A DNA stretch of 47,961 nucleotides from an uncultured Lachnospiraceae bacterium. Its GTDB lineage: Bacteria; Bacillota; Clostridia; Lachnospirales; Lachnospiraceae. The notes under the pieces were generated by a model. The model did no database searches, was not told where the DNA came from, and was given only the letters and a program-made list of their open reading frames with translations. Position numbers and translations under genes: made by a program. This document shows, piece by piece, positions 9,251 to 17,981 of this stretch. The stretch is taken from contig CANQSA010000020.1 of the NCBI GenBank assembly GCA_947626415.1, forward strand, positions 1 to 47,961, given 5' to 3'. Numbering within the stretch: position 1 is the stretch's first letter; each line of letters begins with the position of its first letter.

Positions 9251-9279
9251 ATTCTACCGTAAAGTTTTGTGTTTGTAAA
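9251..9279 (-). promoter_or_regulatory. purL promoter
   Basis: TTTACA (9274-9279), 17 bases, TAGAAT (9251-9256). The leader to the chosen ATG is about 65 bases, too short for a purine riboswitch. A hairpin at 9288-9310 without a T run separates it from the helicase stop. Confidence 0.7.
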
Positions 9280-9323
9280 GTGCCGCGGAGACGATTTTCA
9301 GAATCGCCTCTGACGGATGCGCC

Positions 9324-11702
9324 TTATTCAGCCGACTCCCAGAAGGTTTTCAGCACTTCCGTTATATTTCCGCTGTCTGCATACTGCAGATCCGACCACT
9401 CTCGCGGAAACAGGCTGCGGTTGGCCGCTTCCCGGAACCGCTCGTCCAACAGCCCGATCACGCCGCGGTCCTCCATGGTCCGGATCACCCGTCCGGCCGC
9501 CTGCTCCACTTTATTAATTCCCGGAAAACGATAGGCAAAATCAAAGCCATTCCTGCCCTTCCGGTTAAAATATTCCTTTAAGATCTCCCGCTCCGGACAG
9601 ATCTGCGGCAGTCCGGTTCCCACAATAATACTTCCGATCAGACGATTTTCCGTCAGGTCGATCCCCTCCGAGAACACGCCGCCCAGTACGCAAAGCCCTA
9701 CCAGCGTAACGCCGGTATCCGTCTGCTCAAACTGTCTGAGAAACGCTTCCCGTTCCGCCTCAGTCATCTCATTCTGCTGCCTGGCGATCTGAAGCTGCGA
9801 ACCGCTCTCCTCCTCCCGAACCGTCTCCTCCAGTCTGGCCGCCACAGCTTCCAGCATCTGATAAGACGGGAAAAATACCATGTAGTTTCCGCTCTTTGCC
9901 CGGCAAAATGCAGCAATATAATCCGCGATCCGCCGATATTCCGCTTCTCCCCGTCTGGCATATCTGCTGGTTACGTCTGTGGCAGCCACAATACACCGAT
10001 TTTCCCGCGGAAACGGAGAATTCACATAAATCGCATAATCCTGCAGATCCCCGCTCAGCAGTTCTTTATAATAATTCACCGGAAGCAGAGTGGCAGAGAA
10101 AAATACGGTGCTGTTACCCAGCTCCATGCATTGTTTTAAATTATGGGAAGGGTTCATGCAGAATAATTTTACATAAAACGTCTCTTCCTCCAGATTCGTA
10201 TAGATCTCATATGCCTCGTCCATCTGCTCCGCCGTCGCCAGAAACTGATGCACACTAAAATAAAATTCCAGCCACAGCTTCCGCTCCGGAAATTCCGGAT
10301 GATTCTCCAGATATTCAGCCAGCAGCGCATCCAGTCTCATACAGTGCAGCAGTAAGGACTGGATCTCGTCCCGGACCGCATAGCCTTCGCACTCCCGCTT
10401 ATAATGCAGCATATCCTGCCCGCATCGGCAGACTGCCTGAAAGATCCGGCGGTCTGCCCGCTCTGTCACGGTTTTCATCAGATCAAACTGTTCTTTATAT
10501 AAAACAGCGCTGTACATCTCCCGGGCACGCTCTACCAGATTATGCGCCTCATCCACCAAAAACAGATAGCCGCCTTTGCTGCCGTCTCCGAAATACCGCC
10601 GCAGCTTTACAACCGGGTCAAACACATAGTTATAATCACAAATAACCGCGTCCATAAAAGCGCTGATATCCAGCGCAAACTCATACGGGCACACCTGATG
10701 CTTGTCAGCGTAAGCGCTGATCACTTCTCTGGTCAGCATGGATTCGTGAATGATGATATCGTAAACAGCATCATTTACCCGATCGTAATGGCCCCGGGCT
10801 CTGGCGCAGACCACAGGGTTGCATTCCGCCGTTTCTTCCGTGCAGACCTTCTCCTTTGCCGTCAGTACCATAGCGGACATCCGAAGTCCCTGCTCCTGCA
10901 AAAGCAGAAGGCTTTCACAGGCCACGCCTCTGGTAATGGTTTTGGCTGTTAAATAGAAAATCTTATCTCCCAGGTTCTCCCCCACCGCCTTTACCGCCGG
11001 GAAGAGCACGGACATCGTTTTTCCGATCCCGGTAGGCGCCTGAATATAGAGATCCCTGCCCTGCGCGATCGACTGATAAACGGAAACTGCCAGATTCCGC
11101 TGTCCCGGCCGGTACGGAAACGGAAACTCCAATCCGGCAATGGAAGCCTTACAATTCCGCCGATGCTCAAACTGCCACAACGCCCATTTATGATATTCTG
11201 TCATCAGCTTATCCATAAAAAGCGTCAGCTCCTGCAGAGAAAACGATTCCGAAAACCGGCGGATCTCCTCTGTCTCCAAATTACAGTAAGTCATCTGTAC
11301 CGTGATCCGGGGCAGTTCCCTCTGCATCCCGTAAATATAGGCATAGCACATCGCCTGTGCCTTGTGCACAGCCACAGGTTCCTGCATCAGATGAATGTTG
11401 CGGTAAACGCCCTTTATTTCATCTACAACCGGTTCCTGTCCTTCTTCCTCCAAGATCCCGTCGGCACGCCCTTCCACTACGATGGAAAACTGTTCATAGG
11501 GAAACTCCATAGAAAGAGAAACTTCCGGCGTATACGCCGCCCCCATCCGTCCCTGCAGTTTTCGGTGCAGCCGGCTTCCCGCCTGCATGGCATCTCTGTC
11601 CGCCGCCGTCGTTCTTCGGTTATCGAGGTCACCCGAACGCAGGATAAACTCCACCAGATTCCGTACGGAAATATATAATTTATCATTCTTCCACTGTTCC
11701 AT
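9324..11702 (-). CDS. XPD/DinG-like ATP-dependent DNA helicase with N-terminal PD-(D/E)XK nuclease domain
   Basis: A 792-residue superfamily 2 DNA helicase. Residues about 40-110 carry a nuclease-like motif pair GRADGI and VDEIKG, the D...(D/E)xK arrangement of Cas4/AddB-type nucleases. Walker A is APTGIGKT near residue 222. A Cys cluster (KVC, AEC, VVC and later QVCPYE) matches the Fe-S domain of XPD/DinG helicases. Walker B is the DEAHNL box. Motifs V and VI appear as GGVFSEGIDL and QAAGRVIR. The ATG at 11702 lies two bases after the upstream stop codon, implying translational coupling; a GTG at 11765 would overlap the upstream gene by 60 bases. It is last in the SOS-boxed operon. Repair or resection is inferred, not shown. 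Confidence 0.85.
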   Translation of the reverse strand: MEQWKNDKLYISVRNLVEFILRSGDLDNRRTTAADRDAMQAGSRLHRKLQGRMGAAYTPEVSLSMEFPYEQFSIVVEGRADGILEEEGQEPVVDEIKGVYRNIHLMQEPVAVHKAQAMCYAYIYGMQRELPRITVQMTYCNLETEEIRRFSESFSLQELTLFMDKLMTEYHKWALWQFEHRRNCKASIAGLEFPFPYRPGQRNLAVSVYQSIAQGRDLYIQAPTGIGKTMSVLFPAVKAVGENLGDKIFYLTAKTITRGVACESLLLLQEQGLRMSAMVLTAKEKVCTEETAECNPVVCARARGHYDRVNDAVYDIIIHESMLTREVISAYADKHQVCPYEFALDISAFMDAVICDYNYVFDPVVKLRRYFGDGSKGGYLFLVDEAHNLVERAREMYSAVLYKEQFDLMKTVTERADRRIFQAVCRCGQDMLHYKRECEGYAVRDEIQSLLLHCMRLDALLAEYLENHPEFPERKLWLEFYFSVHQFLATAEQMDEAYEIYTNLEEETFYVKLFCMNPSHNLKQCMELGNSTVFFSATLLPVNYYKELLSGDLQDYAIYVNSPFPRENRCIVAATDVTSRYARRGEAEYRRIADYIAAFCRAKSGNYMVFFPSYQMLEAVAARLEETVREEESGSQLQIARQQNEMTEAEREAFLRQFEQTDTGVTLVGLCVLGGVFSEGIDLTENRLIGSIIVGTGLPQICPEREILKEYFNRKGRNGFDFAYRFPGINKVEQAAGRVIRTMEDRGVIGLLDERFREAANRSLFPREWSDLQYADSGNITEVLKTFWESAE

Positions 11703-11704
11703 CG

Positions 11705-12469
11705 CTATGTTCTGAACTCCGTCATATTTTTTCGGTACCAGTTCGGCAGCATAGTCCGCTGACACCGGGGATTCCTGCGGCTCTCTATCTCTATCGTGTT
11801 AAAAAAGGTCTTCCACAGCTTCTCATAGTCGCCCTCCCGCTCCAACTGTTCCGACAGGGCCGGATCTGCCTGTATCTGACTAACCAGTCCCCATTCTCCG
11901 CCTGCCGGATGAATGGCGGCGAGCTTACGCCTCTCATCATAGATCGCCCAGTGTTCACCGGGAAACCGATCCGCGAAATCATCGCCCAGCAATGGCAGCA
12001 CATTGCACTTCGGTTCGATCCGGCTCACCAGAACCCCGGAAACATCATGAAACCGCACAAAGCCCCGAAAGAGATGCGTCTCATTGGAAACCTTCCGGGA
12101 CAACGCAAGCAGCCGCGCCACATGCGGATTCCCATAGTCGTCCATAATGCTGCCGCCCTTTTGATACGCCAATGTCAAAAACAGAAAGATCGCCTGTGCC
12201 CGATCCGGAGCAAAATGCATCGCAGCCTGATAAACGGCAATATGCGCCCGCTCTGAAATCTTCTTCCGGATAGAGGCCGCCACTTTTACCGCTTTCTCCA
12301 GATCTGCCGCCACAGTCTGATATTCGCTGAACAGATCCGCGTCAAAGGGCTGCCCTACCGTCAATTCTACCACTCTGCCCTGATTCCGATATCTCCATCC
12401 ATCATACACCGCAGTCATGATACTGTCAAAAGAATCCTCACAGATCAATACCAGTTTACAACTGTCCAT
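11705..12469 (-). CDS. TIGR03915-type DNA metabolism protein (DUF4130), partner of the radical SAM protein
   Basis: A 254-residue soluble protein of the TIGR03915/DUF4130 type, which is found next to, or fused with, TIGR03916 radical SAM proteins and in other genomes is linked to uracil-DNA glycosylase domains. Recognisable features are the N-terminal DSFDSIMTAVYDGW segment, the central FVRFHDVSGVLVSRIEPKCNVL strand region, and the C-terminal basic motif RNPRCQRTMLPNWYRK, a plausible nucleic-acid contact. The ATG at 12469 follows a GAGGAG ribosome site by about eight bases and overlaps the end of the radical SAM gene by 14 bases. The stop is two bases before the helicase ATG. The reaction is unknown; a role in repairing modified DNA bases is the usual prediction. 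Confidence 0.85.
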   Translation of the reverse strand: MDSCKLVLICEDSFDSIMTAVYDGWRYRNQGRVVELTVGQPFDADLFSEYQTVAADLEKAVKVAASIRKKISERAHIAVYQAAMHFAPDRAQAIFLFLTLAYQKGGSIMDDYGNPHVARLLALSRKVSNETHLFRGFVRFHDVSGVLVSRIEPKCNVLPLLGDDFADRFPGEHWAIYDERRKLAAIHPAGGEWGLVSQIQADPALSEQLEREGDYEKLWKTFFNTIEIESRRNPRCQRTMLPNWYRKNMTEFRT

Positions 12470-13937
12470 ACGCTGCGCTCCTCTCTGATTCCACATCCGG
12501 TTCCGCAAAAAAGCTCCGGTCATCAAACAATGACATCTGCCGAAATGTGATCCCGTCTTCCACAGGCGGCAGCTCCGTCCGGCCATCTGCTACCAGCTGT
12601 CTGGTGATAAAATCCTCCTCTATCTTTGTGGCATACAGCATCTTTCCCTGACAGGTCAAAAAATACTGCGCCCGTTTCAGCACCACGCCCATCCTCCTAA
12701 GATCCGCGAACTCCAGTTTCCCATGTTTCCTGGCAGCCACAATGCGTCTGGCTGAACGCACGCCCAGTCCCGGTACCCGCAGCAGGGTATAATAATCCGC
12801 CCGGTTTACCTCTACCGGAAACTGCTCCAGATGCCGCAGCGCCCACTCACACTTAGGGTCAATCAGCACATTAAAATTCGGCTTTTCTTCAGAGAGCAGT
12901 TCATCTGCGGCAAAACCGTAATAACGCAGCAGCCAGTCCGCCTGATACAGCCTGTGTTCTCTTAACAGCGGCGGACTCGCCATCCCCCGCTTCTCATAGA
13001 ATCCGTCCGCGCCGCCGGTCTCCCGCAAAAGACTGTCCGTCAGCTGCGGCAGCTGATGGTTCACATCCACATAGGCAGAATAGAAAACCCGTTTTAATTC
13101 ATATCCCTGATACAGAGACTCCGCCACCTTCATGATCTGAAAATCACTCTCCGGCGTAGCGCCGATGATCATCTGGGTACTCTGGCCCGCAGGCACAAAA
13201 CGCCGCTTAAATCCCACGTCCGCCCGACGGTCCGGACAATACCTGCCATGGCAGTCCGCCAGTTCCAGCCGCTGTTCCTGAATCCCCTGCTGGATCTGCC
13301 GCATCGGTCTCAAAATCGTCTTCCGCGTCTTGTGCGGCGCCATCTGCCGGAGTCCCTCTCCGGTCGGCAGTTCCAGATTCACACTCATCCGATCGGCCAG
13401 ATGTCCCACCAGATCGATCAGCTCCGGAGGCGCGCCCGGGATCGCCTTCACATGGATATAGCCCTGAAAATGGTACTGTTCCCGTAGCAGAAACAGCGTC
13501 CGGTACAACAACTCCATCGTATGCGCCGGGCTTTCGATCACGCCCGAGCTTAAAAACAATCCTTCTATATAATTCCGCCGATAAAATTCCAGAGTCAGCC
13601 TTACGACCTCCTCCGGCGTAAACGCCGCCCGGGGCACATCATTCGACGCCCTGTTGATGCAGTATTTACAGTCGAATACGCATACGTTCGTCAATAAGAT
13701 CTTTAACAGTGATACGCACCGGCCGTCGCCGGCAAAGGTATGACAGATCCCGCAGGCGGCCGCGCTTCCCATATGCGCCCCGTCTCCCCGGCGCTCCACT
13801 CCGCTGGAGGTGCATGCCACATCATACTTGGCGGCATCTGTCAGGATCCGCAGTTTCTCTTCAAGCGGCATTACTCCCTGATGCGAAAAAACGGCTGCCT
13901 TTTTCGGCAGCCGGGTTATTGTATGCTCTGATTCCAT
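12456..13937 (-). CDS. Radical SAM protein of the TIGR03916 (putative DNA modification/repair) type
   Basis: A 493-residue radical SAM enzyme. The 4Fe-4S motif is C-x3-C-x2-C (CVFDCKYC, about residues 86-93), preceded by a Cys-rich AACGICHTFAGDGRC stretch. A radical SAM barrel fills about residues 80-330. A helix-hairpin-helix domain near the C terminus (VNRADYYTLLRVPGLGVRSA, about 370-410) points to DNA binding. The start is taken as the ATG at 13937, ten bases after GGAGG and about 40 bases from the predicted transcription start; the longer frame from 14027 would begin upstream of the promoter. First gene of the three-gene operon. The family name is a prediction; no substrate has been demonstrated to my knowledge. 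Confidence 0.88.
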   Translation of the reverse strand: MESEHTITRLPKKAAVFSHQGVMPLEEKLRILTDAAKYDVACTSSGVERRGDGAHMGSAAACGICHTFAGDGRCVSLLKILLTNVCVFDCKYCINRASNDVPRAAFTPEEVVRLTLEFYRRNYIEGLFLSSGVIESPAHTMELLYRTLFLLREQYHFQGYIHVKAIPGAPPELIDLVGHLADRMSVNLELPTGEGLRQMAPHKTRKTILRPMRQIQQGIQEQRLELADCHGRYCPDRRADVGFKRRFVPAGQSTQMIIGATPESDFQIMKVAESLYQGYELKRVFYSAYVDVNHQLPQLTDSLLRETGGADGFYEKRGMASPPLLREHRLYQADWLLRYYGFAADELLSEEKPNFNVLIDPKCEWALRHLEQFPVEVNRADYYTLLRVPGLGVRSARRIVAARKHGKLEFADLRRMGVVLKRAQYFLTCQGKMLYATKIEEDFITRQLVADGRTELPPVEDGITFRQMSLFDDRSFFAEPDVESERSAAYGQL

Positions 13938-13966
13938 CCCTGTCATGCCTCCTTCTGTCTGAAATT

Positions 13967-13980
13967 CGAACTTTTGTTCT
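13967..13980. promoter_or_regulatory. LexA/SOS-type box overlapping the transcription start
   Basis: CGAACTTTTGTTCT contains a perfect GAAC-N4-GTTC core, the Gram-positive LexA (DinR/Cheo) box. It begins three bases downstream of the -10 element, a typical repressor position. Confidence 0.75.
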
Positions 13981-13983
13981 GTT

Positions 13984-14012
13984 ATCATACCACAGAAGCA
14001 AGTCCATGACAA
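13984..14012 (-). promoter_or_regulatory. Promoter of the radical SAM / helicase operon
   Basis: TTGTCA (14007-14012), 17 bases, TATGAT (13984-13989). The two SOS-type boxes flank it at 13967-13980 and 14021-14034. The predicted leader is about 40 bases. Confidence 0.8.
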
Positions 14013-14020
14013 GTATTTTT

Positions 14021-14034
14021 CGAACATTTGTTTG
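14021..14034. promoter_or_regulatory. Second LexA/SOS-type box upstream of the -35
   Basis: CGAACATTTGTTTG matches the CGAAC-N4-GTTC consensus except for the final core base (GTTT). It ends close to the -35 element and just upstream of the stop of the CLC gene. Confidence 0.6.
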
Positions 14035-14039
14035 TTTTT

Positions 14040-15338
14040 TTATTTTACCGTATTCTTCACGTTCCGGTTAATATATTTACTCTTATATTTGGAATATACG
14101 ATCGTCTGTTCATCATACAGTCCGTAATAACCGGACATCGCATAGCTGATCGCTACGATCAGCAGGATAAAATGGGACGCCTCAAAGCCGAACACTTCAA
14201 AGCCGATCAGGATCGAAGTAACCGGACAGTTGGTAACGCCGCAGAACACGGCGATCATTCCCATTGCCGCGCAAAGCGACGGCGACAGCCCGACAAGCTG
14301 TCCAAATACACATCCGAAAGTAGCGCCCACAAAAAAGGACGGTACGATCTCTCCGCCTTTAAAGCCGGCCTCAATGGTGATAGCAGTAAACAGGATCTTC
14401 AGGGCAAATGCCGGCGGATTTGCCTGTCCTTCCACAATCGCGCGGCTGATGATATCCGTTCCGGCGCCCAGATAATCCCGGCTGCCCACCAGAAAGGTAA
14501 GCCCGATCACCAGAATACCGGCAGCAGCAACCCGAAGATAAGGATTTACCAGATATTTCCGGTACAGTTCTCCCGTCTTGTGCAAAAAGATACAAAAAAT
14601 AATGCTCAGTCCCGCACAGAGGATCCCCAGAATAATGATCTCCGTTCCGCTGAGCAGCGTCATCTTCGGAACCGACTGAATCGGAAACGCCTCCGCACGG
14701 ACTCCCATCCATCCGGAAATGCCGGCGGCAATCAGTGCCGACAGTACACAGGGTACCAGCGCCGTATAGTACATCACACCGACACTGACGATCTCCATAG
14801 AGAAAATGGCGGCTGCCATCGGAGTTCCGAACAGAGCGGCAAACGCCGCGCTCATACCGCACATGATCAGCAGATGCATATCCGCTTTTTCCAGATGAAA
14901 GATCTTTCCGAAAAAATTACCGATGCTGCCGCCCATCTGCAGCGCAGCGCCTTCCCGGCCTGCAGAACCTCCAAACAGATGCGTCAAAATCGTGCCGATA
15001 AAGATCAGCGGCGCCACCCGAAACGGCGTCTCCACATTCTTATGCAGAGAAGAAATCACCCGGTTTGTCCCGCCGTCGTCCTTATATCCGGAAAACCGGT
15101 ACAGCGCGACAATGGCAAGTCCGGCAGCAGGCAGCAGGAACAAAAGCCAGCTATAGGCATTCCGCATGTCGGTCGCCCAGCGCAGGCAGAGTGCGAATAC
15201 ACCGCCGATACTGCCCACGACCACGCCGGACAGCACGGCAAATCCGATCCACTGCAGCAATACCTTCGCATTCCGGTACGCGCGCCTCATATAGGAATGA
15301 TTTAATAAAAATCCTGTTTTCCCGTGATTCTCTTCCAT
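14040..15338 (-). CDS. CLC-family anion channel/antiporter, possibly the fluoride (CLC-F) type
   Basis: A 432-residue polytopic membrane protein of the CLC family with about ten hydrophobic helices. The signature helix reads LTHLFGGSAGREGAALQMGGSIG near residue 125 (quoted in parts: GGSAGREGAALQMG), holding the gating Glu of GREG. The usual GSGIP chloride motif near the start is replaced by DGGTNRVI, and the helix is closer to those I recall from fluoride-exporting CLC-F proteins than to chloride exchangers. No fluoride riboswitch was seen. The ATG at 15338 lies five bases after the upstream stop, with no clear ribosome site of its own, so it is probably coupled to the FKBP lipoprotein gene. 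The ion specificity is uncertain. Confidence 0.8.
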   Translation of the reverse strand: MEENHGKTGFLLNHSYMRRAYRNAKVLLQWIGFAVLSGVVVGSIGGVFALCLRWATDMRNAYSWLLFLLPAAGLAIVALYRFSGYKDDGGTNRVISSLHKNVETPFRVAPLIFIGTILTHLFGGSAGREGAALQMGGSIGNFFGKIFHLEKADMHLLIMCGMSAAFAALFGTPMAAAIFSMEIVSVGVMYYTALVPCVLSALIAAGISGWMGVRAEAFPIQSVPKMTLLSGTEIIILGILCAGLSIIFCIFLHKTGELYRKYLVNPYLRVAAAGILVIGLTFLVGSRDYLGAGTDIISRAIVEGQANPPAFALKILFTAITIEAGFKGGEIVPSFFVGATFGCVFGQLVGLSPSLCAAMGMIAVFCGVTNCPVTSILIGFEVFGFEASHFILLIVAISYAMSGYYGLYDEQTIVYSKYKSKYINRNVKNTVK

Positions 15339-15343
15339 GGTGG

Positions 15344-16498
15344 TTATTCTGCAGCCGTTGTGGTATCTCCTTCTGCTTCCGTGGTATCTCCTTCTGCCGT
15401 CGTCTCATTTTCTGCCGTTGTTTCACTCGCCGCAGTCGTCGTCGGATCTTCCACAACCTTAACATTATCTGCGATCAGATCGAAGACCTTATTGGATAAA
15501 ATACTGTATTCAATTTCATCTTTCCCATACAGGGACTCTAATTCTTCTACGGAATTGGCGCTTTGCTGCGTCGCGTAAATAGACGCCTGTTCCTTGTATT
15601 CATCTTCACTGATGGTCCAGCCTTCCTTCTTGGCAATCTCCATCACAACCATCTTTTCCTTGGAGGACGCCTGCGCCTGTGTCAGAATCTGGGCATCCCA
15701 GTCTTCCTGACTGATACCCGCGTTCTGCAGATAAGTAGAAACGTCGCCGCCCGTGGTATAGTAGATCTGATATTCCATATAGCTGCTGATCCGTTCCTGC
15801 ATGGAAGCCACATCTTCGGAATCATAACTCTCTACTTCTACTGTTCCGAGATAGCTGTTCCAGACAGAATTGATAATCTGGTTCAAACGCAGCCGTTTCT
15901 CAATATATTCCCGGAATTCCTTCACATTCTTACAATCGGTGTAATCAAAATACTTGGTAACAAATTCGTCATTCACTTCCGGAACGATCTTCTCCGTCAC
16001 CTTATTTACCGTAATATCAAATGTCGTCTCCTTGCCTGCCAGATTCGGATCGTTGCTGTAGTTCTCCGGAAATGTAACCTTGATCTGGAAGGACTCGCCT
16101 TTCTTATGTCCGACCAGCTGATCTTCAAATCCCGGAATAAATGAACCGGAGCCAATCTCCAGATCATAACCGGTGGCTGTTCCGCCGTCAAACGCGGTTC
16201 CATCCAGCTTGCCCTCATAATCGATATTGACCGTATCGCCTTCCGCGATCTCGCCGTCCTTTTCCTTGGTCGTCGCATTGTCTTCCGCAGCATTCTTCAT
16301 CTGCGTATCAATGTCTTCATCCGTTACTTCTACCGTAGACTGATATACCTCCAGCCCTTTGTAATCCGGCAGGGACTTTAATTTGCCCTCTGTTGCCGCC
16401 GGCGTCGTATTCTCGGAACCGGAGTCGCCGCAGCCGGTCAGCACGGTACCGGCCATACACATACACAATAAAGCGACCGCTAATTTTCTTCTAATCAT
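15344..16498 (-). CDS. FKBP-type peptidyl-prolyl isomerase / trigger-factor-like lipoprotein
   Basis: A 384-residue lipoprotein with a trigger-factor-like layout. The start is taken as the ATG at 16498 (a TTG at 16510 is possible). The signal peptide ends in the lipobox VLTGC at about residue 23. An FKBP domain spans roughly residues 80-170, with GDTVNIDYEGKLDGTAFDGG, IPGFEDQLVGHKKGE (quoted in parts) as typical sequence. Helical trigger factor C-terminal-like sequence follows to about residue 350, then a low-complexity Thr/Ala/Glu tail rich in TTAE. It should act outside the membrane as a foldase for exported proteins, comparable in role to PrsA. It is first of a two-gene unit with the CLC gene. 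Confidence 0.85.
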   Translation of the reverse strand: MIRRKLAVALLCMCMAGTVLTGCGDSGSENTTPAATEGKLKSLPDYKGLEVYQSTVEVTDEDIDTQMKNAAEDNATTKEKDGEIAEGDTVNIDYEGKLDGTAFDGGTATGYDLEIGSGSFIPGFEDQLVGHKKGESFQIKVTFPENYSNDPNLAGKETTFDITVNKVTEKIVPEVNDEFVTKYFDYTDCKNVKEFREYIEKRLRLNQIINSVWNSYLGTVEVESYDSEDVASMQERISSYMEYQIYYTTGGDVSTYLQNAGISQEDWDAQILTQAQASSKEKMVVMEIAKKEGWTISEDEYKEQASIYATQQSANSVEELESLYGKDEIEYSILSNKVFDLIADNVKVVEDPTTTAASETTAENETTAEGDTTEAEGDTTTAAE

Positions 16499-16553
16499 TT
16501 TTCTAACCAAACCTTTCTCTTAATCCCGTATCAGATCCTGAAATCTGCACGTC

Positions 16554-16588
16554 TGCTATCATAACACATTTTTTTCTGTATGAAAAGC
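16554..16588 (-). promoter_or_regulatory. Weak promoter candidate for the FKBP lipoprotein gene
   Basis: A TATGAT -10 preceded after 17 bases by TTTTCA, in the gap between this gene and the dGTPase-type gene. The -35 match is poor. Confidence 0.4.
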
Positions 16589-16621
16589 ATTTTAATGAAA
16601 TTCACATACTTTTCAATCTAC

Positions 16622-17833
16622 CTATCCTTTTGTAAAATACGGAACAAAATCCACTTTATGCGGGCTGTCCGGGAACAAATGCCGGTAAACCTCCAGGAAA
16701 TAATCGTCCGTCATACTGGCAATATAATCCACTACGATCTGATTGGGCTCCGTCTCCCGGTAGGACTGTCTGCTCCCGTAATATCCCCGCTGCTCCTCCA
16801 CAAACCGGATATGATGAGAAAAAATAAGCGCGTCTTCCTTGCCGGTTTTCAGCTGCGCTAACAGTTCCCGATAAAGTTCCTCAAACATAGGGGCGATCTC
16901 CGTCTGATACAAATGATCCACCCGTTCATTCTGATAAATATAGCGGTAATTTTCCCGCTTCGCCGTTTTCAGATCCGCATAGTATTCCTCATCCATCAGA
17001 ATATAATCCCTGCCATAGCTGTTTTCTATGATATTTACCGTCAGATTATTGACGATCTCCGCATTATTGGAGCCCAACGCGGTTTTGGAAAAACAACCGG
17101 TGTCTTCCAAAAGTCCTGCCTTTACCGCATCCTGCCTGTCCTTTCCCAGATAAGCGATCATATCGGAAATCCGCACGACGCAGGCTTCCAGCGTAGACGG
17201 CACCAACCTGGAAATCGCGTTCTCATCCGTATAACATTCCTCCATACGGGCATCAAACGCAGCAAAATCCATATGGGGAACCGGCTTATATTCTTTCTGT
17301 TCAAACTCTCCGTTATGACAGAGAATCCCATCCAGCGTCTGCAGGCTGATATTCCGGTCAAACATACCGTCCAGCACCCGCACGCTATGTACATTGTGAT
17401 TAAAATAGCGCCCGGTATGTTCCTGATACAATCGGCTCAGGATCCGCTCTCCCGCATGTCCAAAGGGCGTATGCCCGATATCATGTCCCAGCGAGATCGC
17501 TTCGATCAGATCTTCATTCAGTCCCAGGACCCGTCCGATATTGCGTGCGATCCGTGCCACCAACTGTACATGCAGCGCCCGTCTGGAAATATCGTCATTC
17601 TGATAAAAAGAAAACACCTGCGTTTTATCCGTATAACGGTTGTAATACGGGCTGTGGATAATCTTTTCAACATCCCGTACATACGCGGGGCGCCACAGAT
17701 TCGCCTTGTCCCTGTCCTGCCTGCGTACCACTTCTTCATCCCGGCAGGCTGCCGGATTCTTCCAACCCCTGTTTTTATCCTCTATGATCCTCTGCTGCAG
17801 CTGTTCTGATAATTTATGATAATGCACTCCCAT
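16622..17833 (-). CDS. dgt: dGTPase-like HD-domain phosphohydrolase
   Basis: A 403-residue HD-superfamily protein of the deoxyguanosine triphosphate triphosphohydrolase family, which cleaves dNTPs to nucleoside and tripolyphosphate. The metal site is visible as His in RRALHVQLVARIARNIG and the HD pair in SLGHDIGHTPFGHAGE near residue 116. The N terminus holds the family's DRDKANLWRPAYVRDVEKI-type segment and a KTQVF loop. The ATG at 17833 follows GGAG by about five bases; the longer frame runs upstream of the promoter and is rejected. Nucleotide specificity cannot be assigned, since many dgt-like proteins are activated by, and act on, several dNTPs. Confidence 0.88.
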   Translation of the reverse strand: MGVHYHKLSEQLQQRIIEDKNRGWKNPAACRDEEVVRRQDRDKANLWRPAYVRDVEKIIHSPYYNRYTDKTQVFSFYQNDDISRRALHVQLVARIARNIGRVLGLNEDLIEAISLGHDIGHTPFGHAGERILSRLYQEHTGRYFNHNVHSVRVLDGMFDRNISLQTLDGILCHNGEFEQKEYKPVPHMDFAAFDARMEECYTDENAISRLVPSTLEACVVRISDMIAYLGKDRQDAVKAGLLEDTGCFSKTALGSNNAEIVNNLTVNIIENSYGRDYILMDEEYYADLKTAKRENYRYIYQNERVDHLYQTEIAPMFEELYRELLAQLKTGKEDALIFSHHIRFVEEQRGYYGSRQSYRETEPNQIVVDYIASMTDDYFLEVYRHLFPDSPHKVDFVPYFTKG

Positions 17834-17875
17834 ACGCTCTCCATTCCGGAATCTTTTTCCTAGCATTTTCCTGTT

Positions 17876-17904
17876 ATCATACCACGGTTTTTTGGTAAGG
17901 ACAA
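17876..17904 (-). promoter_or_regulatory. Promoter of the dGTPase-type gene
   Basis: TTGTCC (17899-17904), 17 bases, TATGAT (17876-17881), divergent from the rubrerythrin promoter, with only 12 bases between the two -35 elements. Confidence 0.7.
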
Positions 17905-17916
17905 GCCATTTTCCAA

Positions 17917-17945
17917 TTGACAATACCACTGTGCTATTTTATAAT
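17917..17945 (+). promoter_or_regulatory. Consensus promoter of rubrerythrin
   Basis: TTGACA (17917-17922) and TATAAT (17940-17945) with 17-base spacing: a perfect housekeeping promoter, suggesting high expression. A TTATAATAA stretch at the -10 resembles half of a PerR box, but no full palindrome is present. Confidence 0.85.
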
Positions 17946-17981
17946 AAGCGGTAGAAATTTTTTATTTAAGGAGATGGAATT

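Noticed and set aside
12456-14027. Radical SAM start at 14027
   Set aside because: This start lies upstream of the -35 element and inside the second SOS-type box.
14028-15305. 425-residue plus-strand frame opposite the CLC gene
   Set aside because: It is a low-complexity shadow (Arg/Gln/His-rich) of a clear membrane protein gene on the other strand.
15339-15360. Fluoride riboswitch in front of the CLC gene
   Set aside because: Only five bases separate the CLC gene from the upstream stop, and no matching motif was seen.
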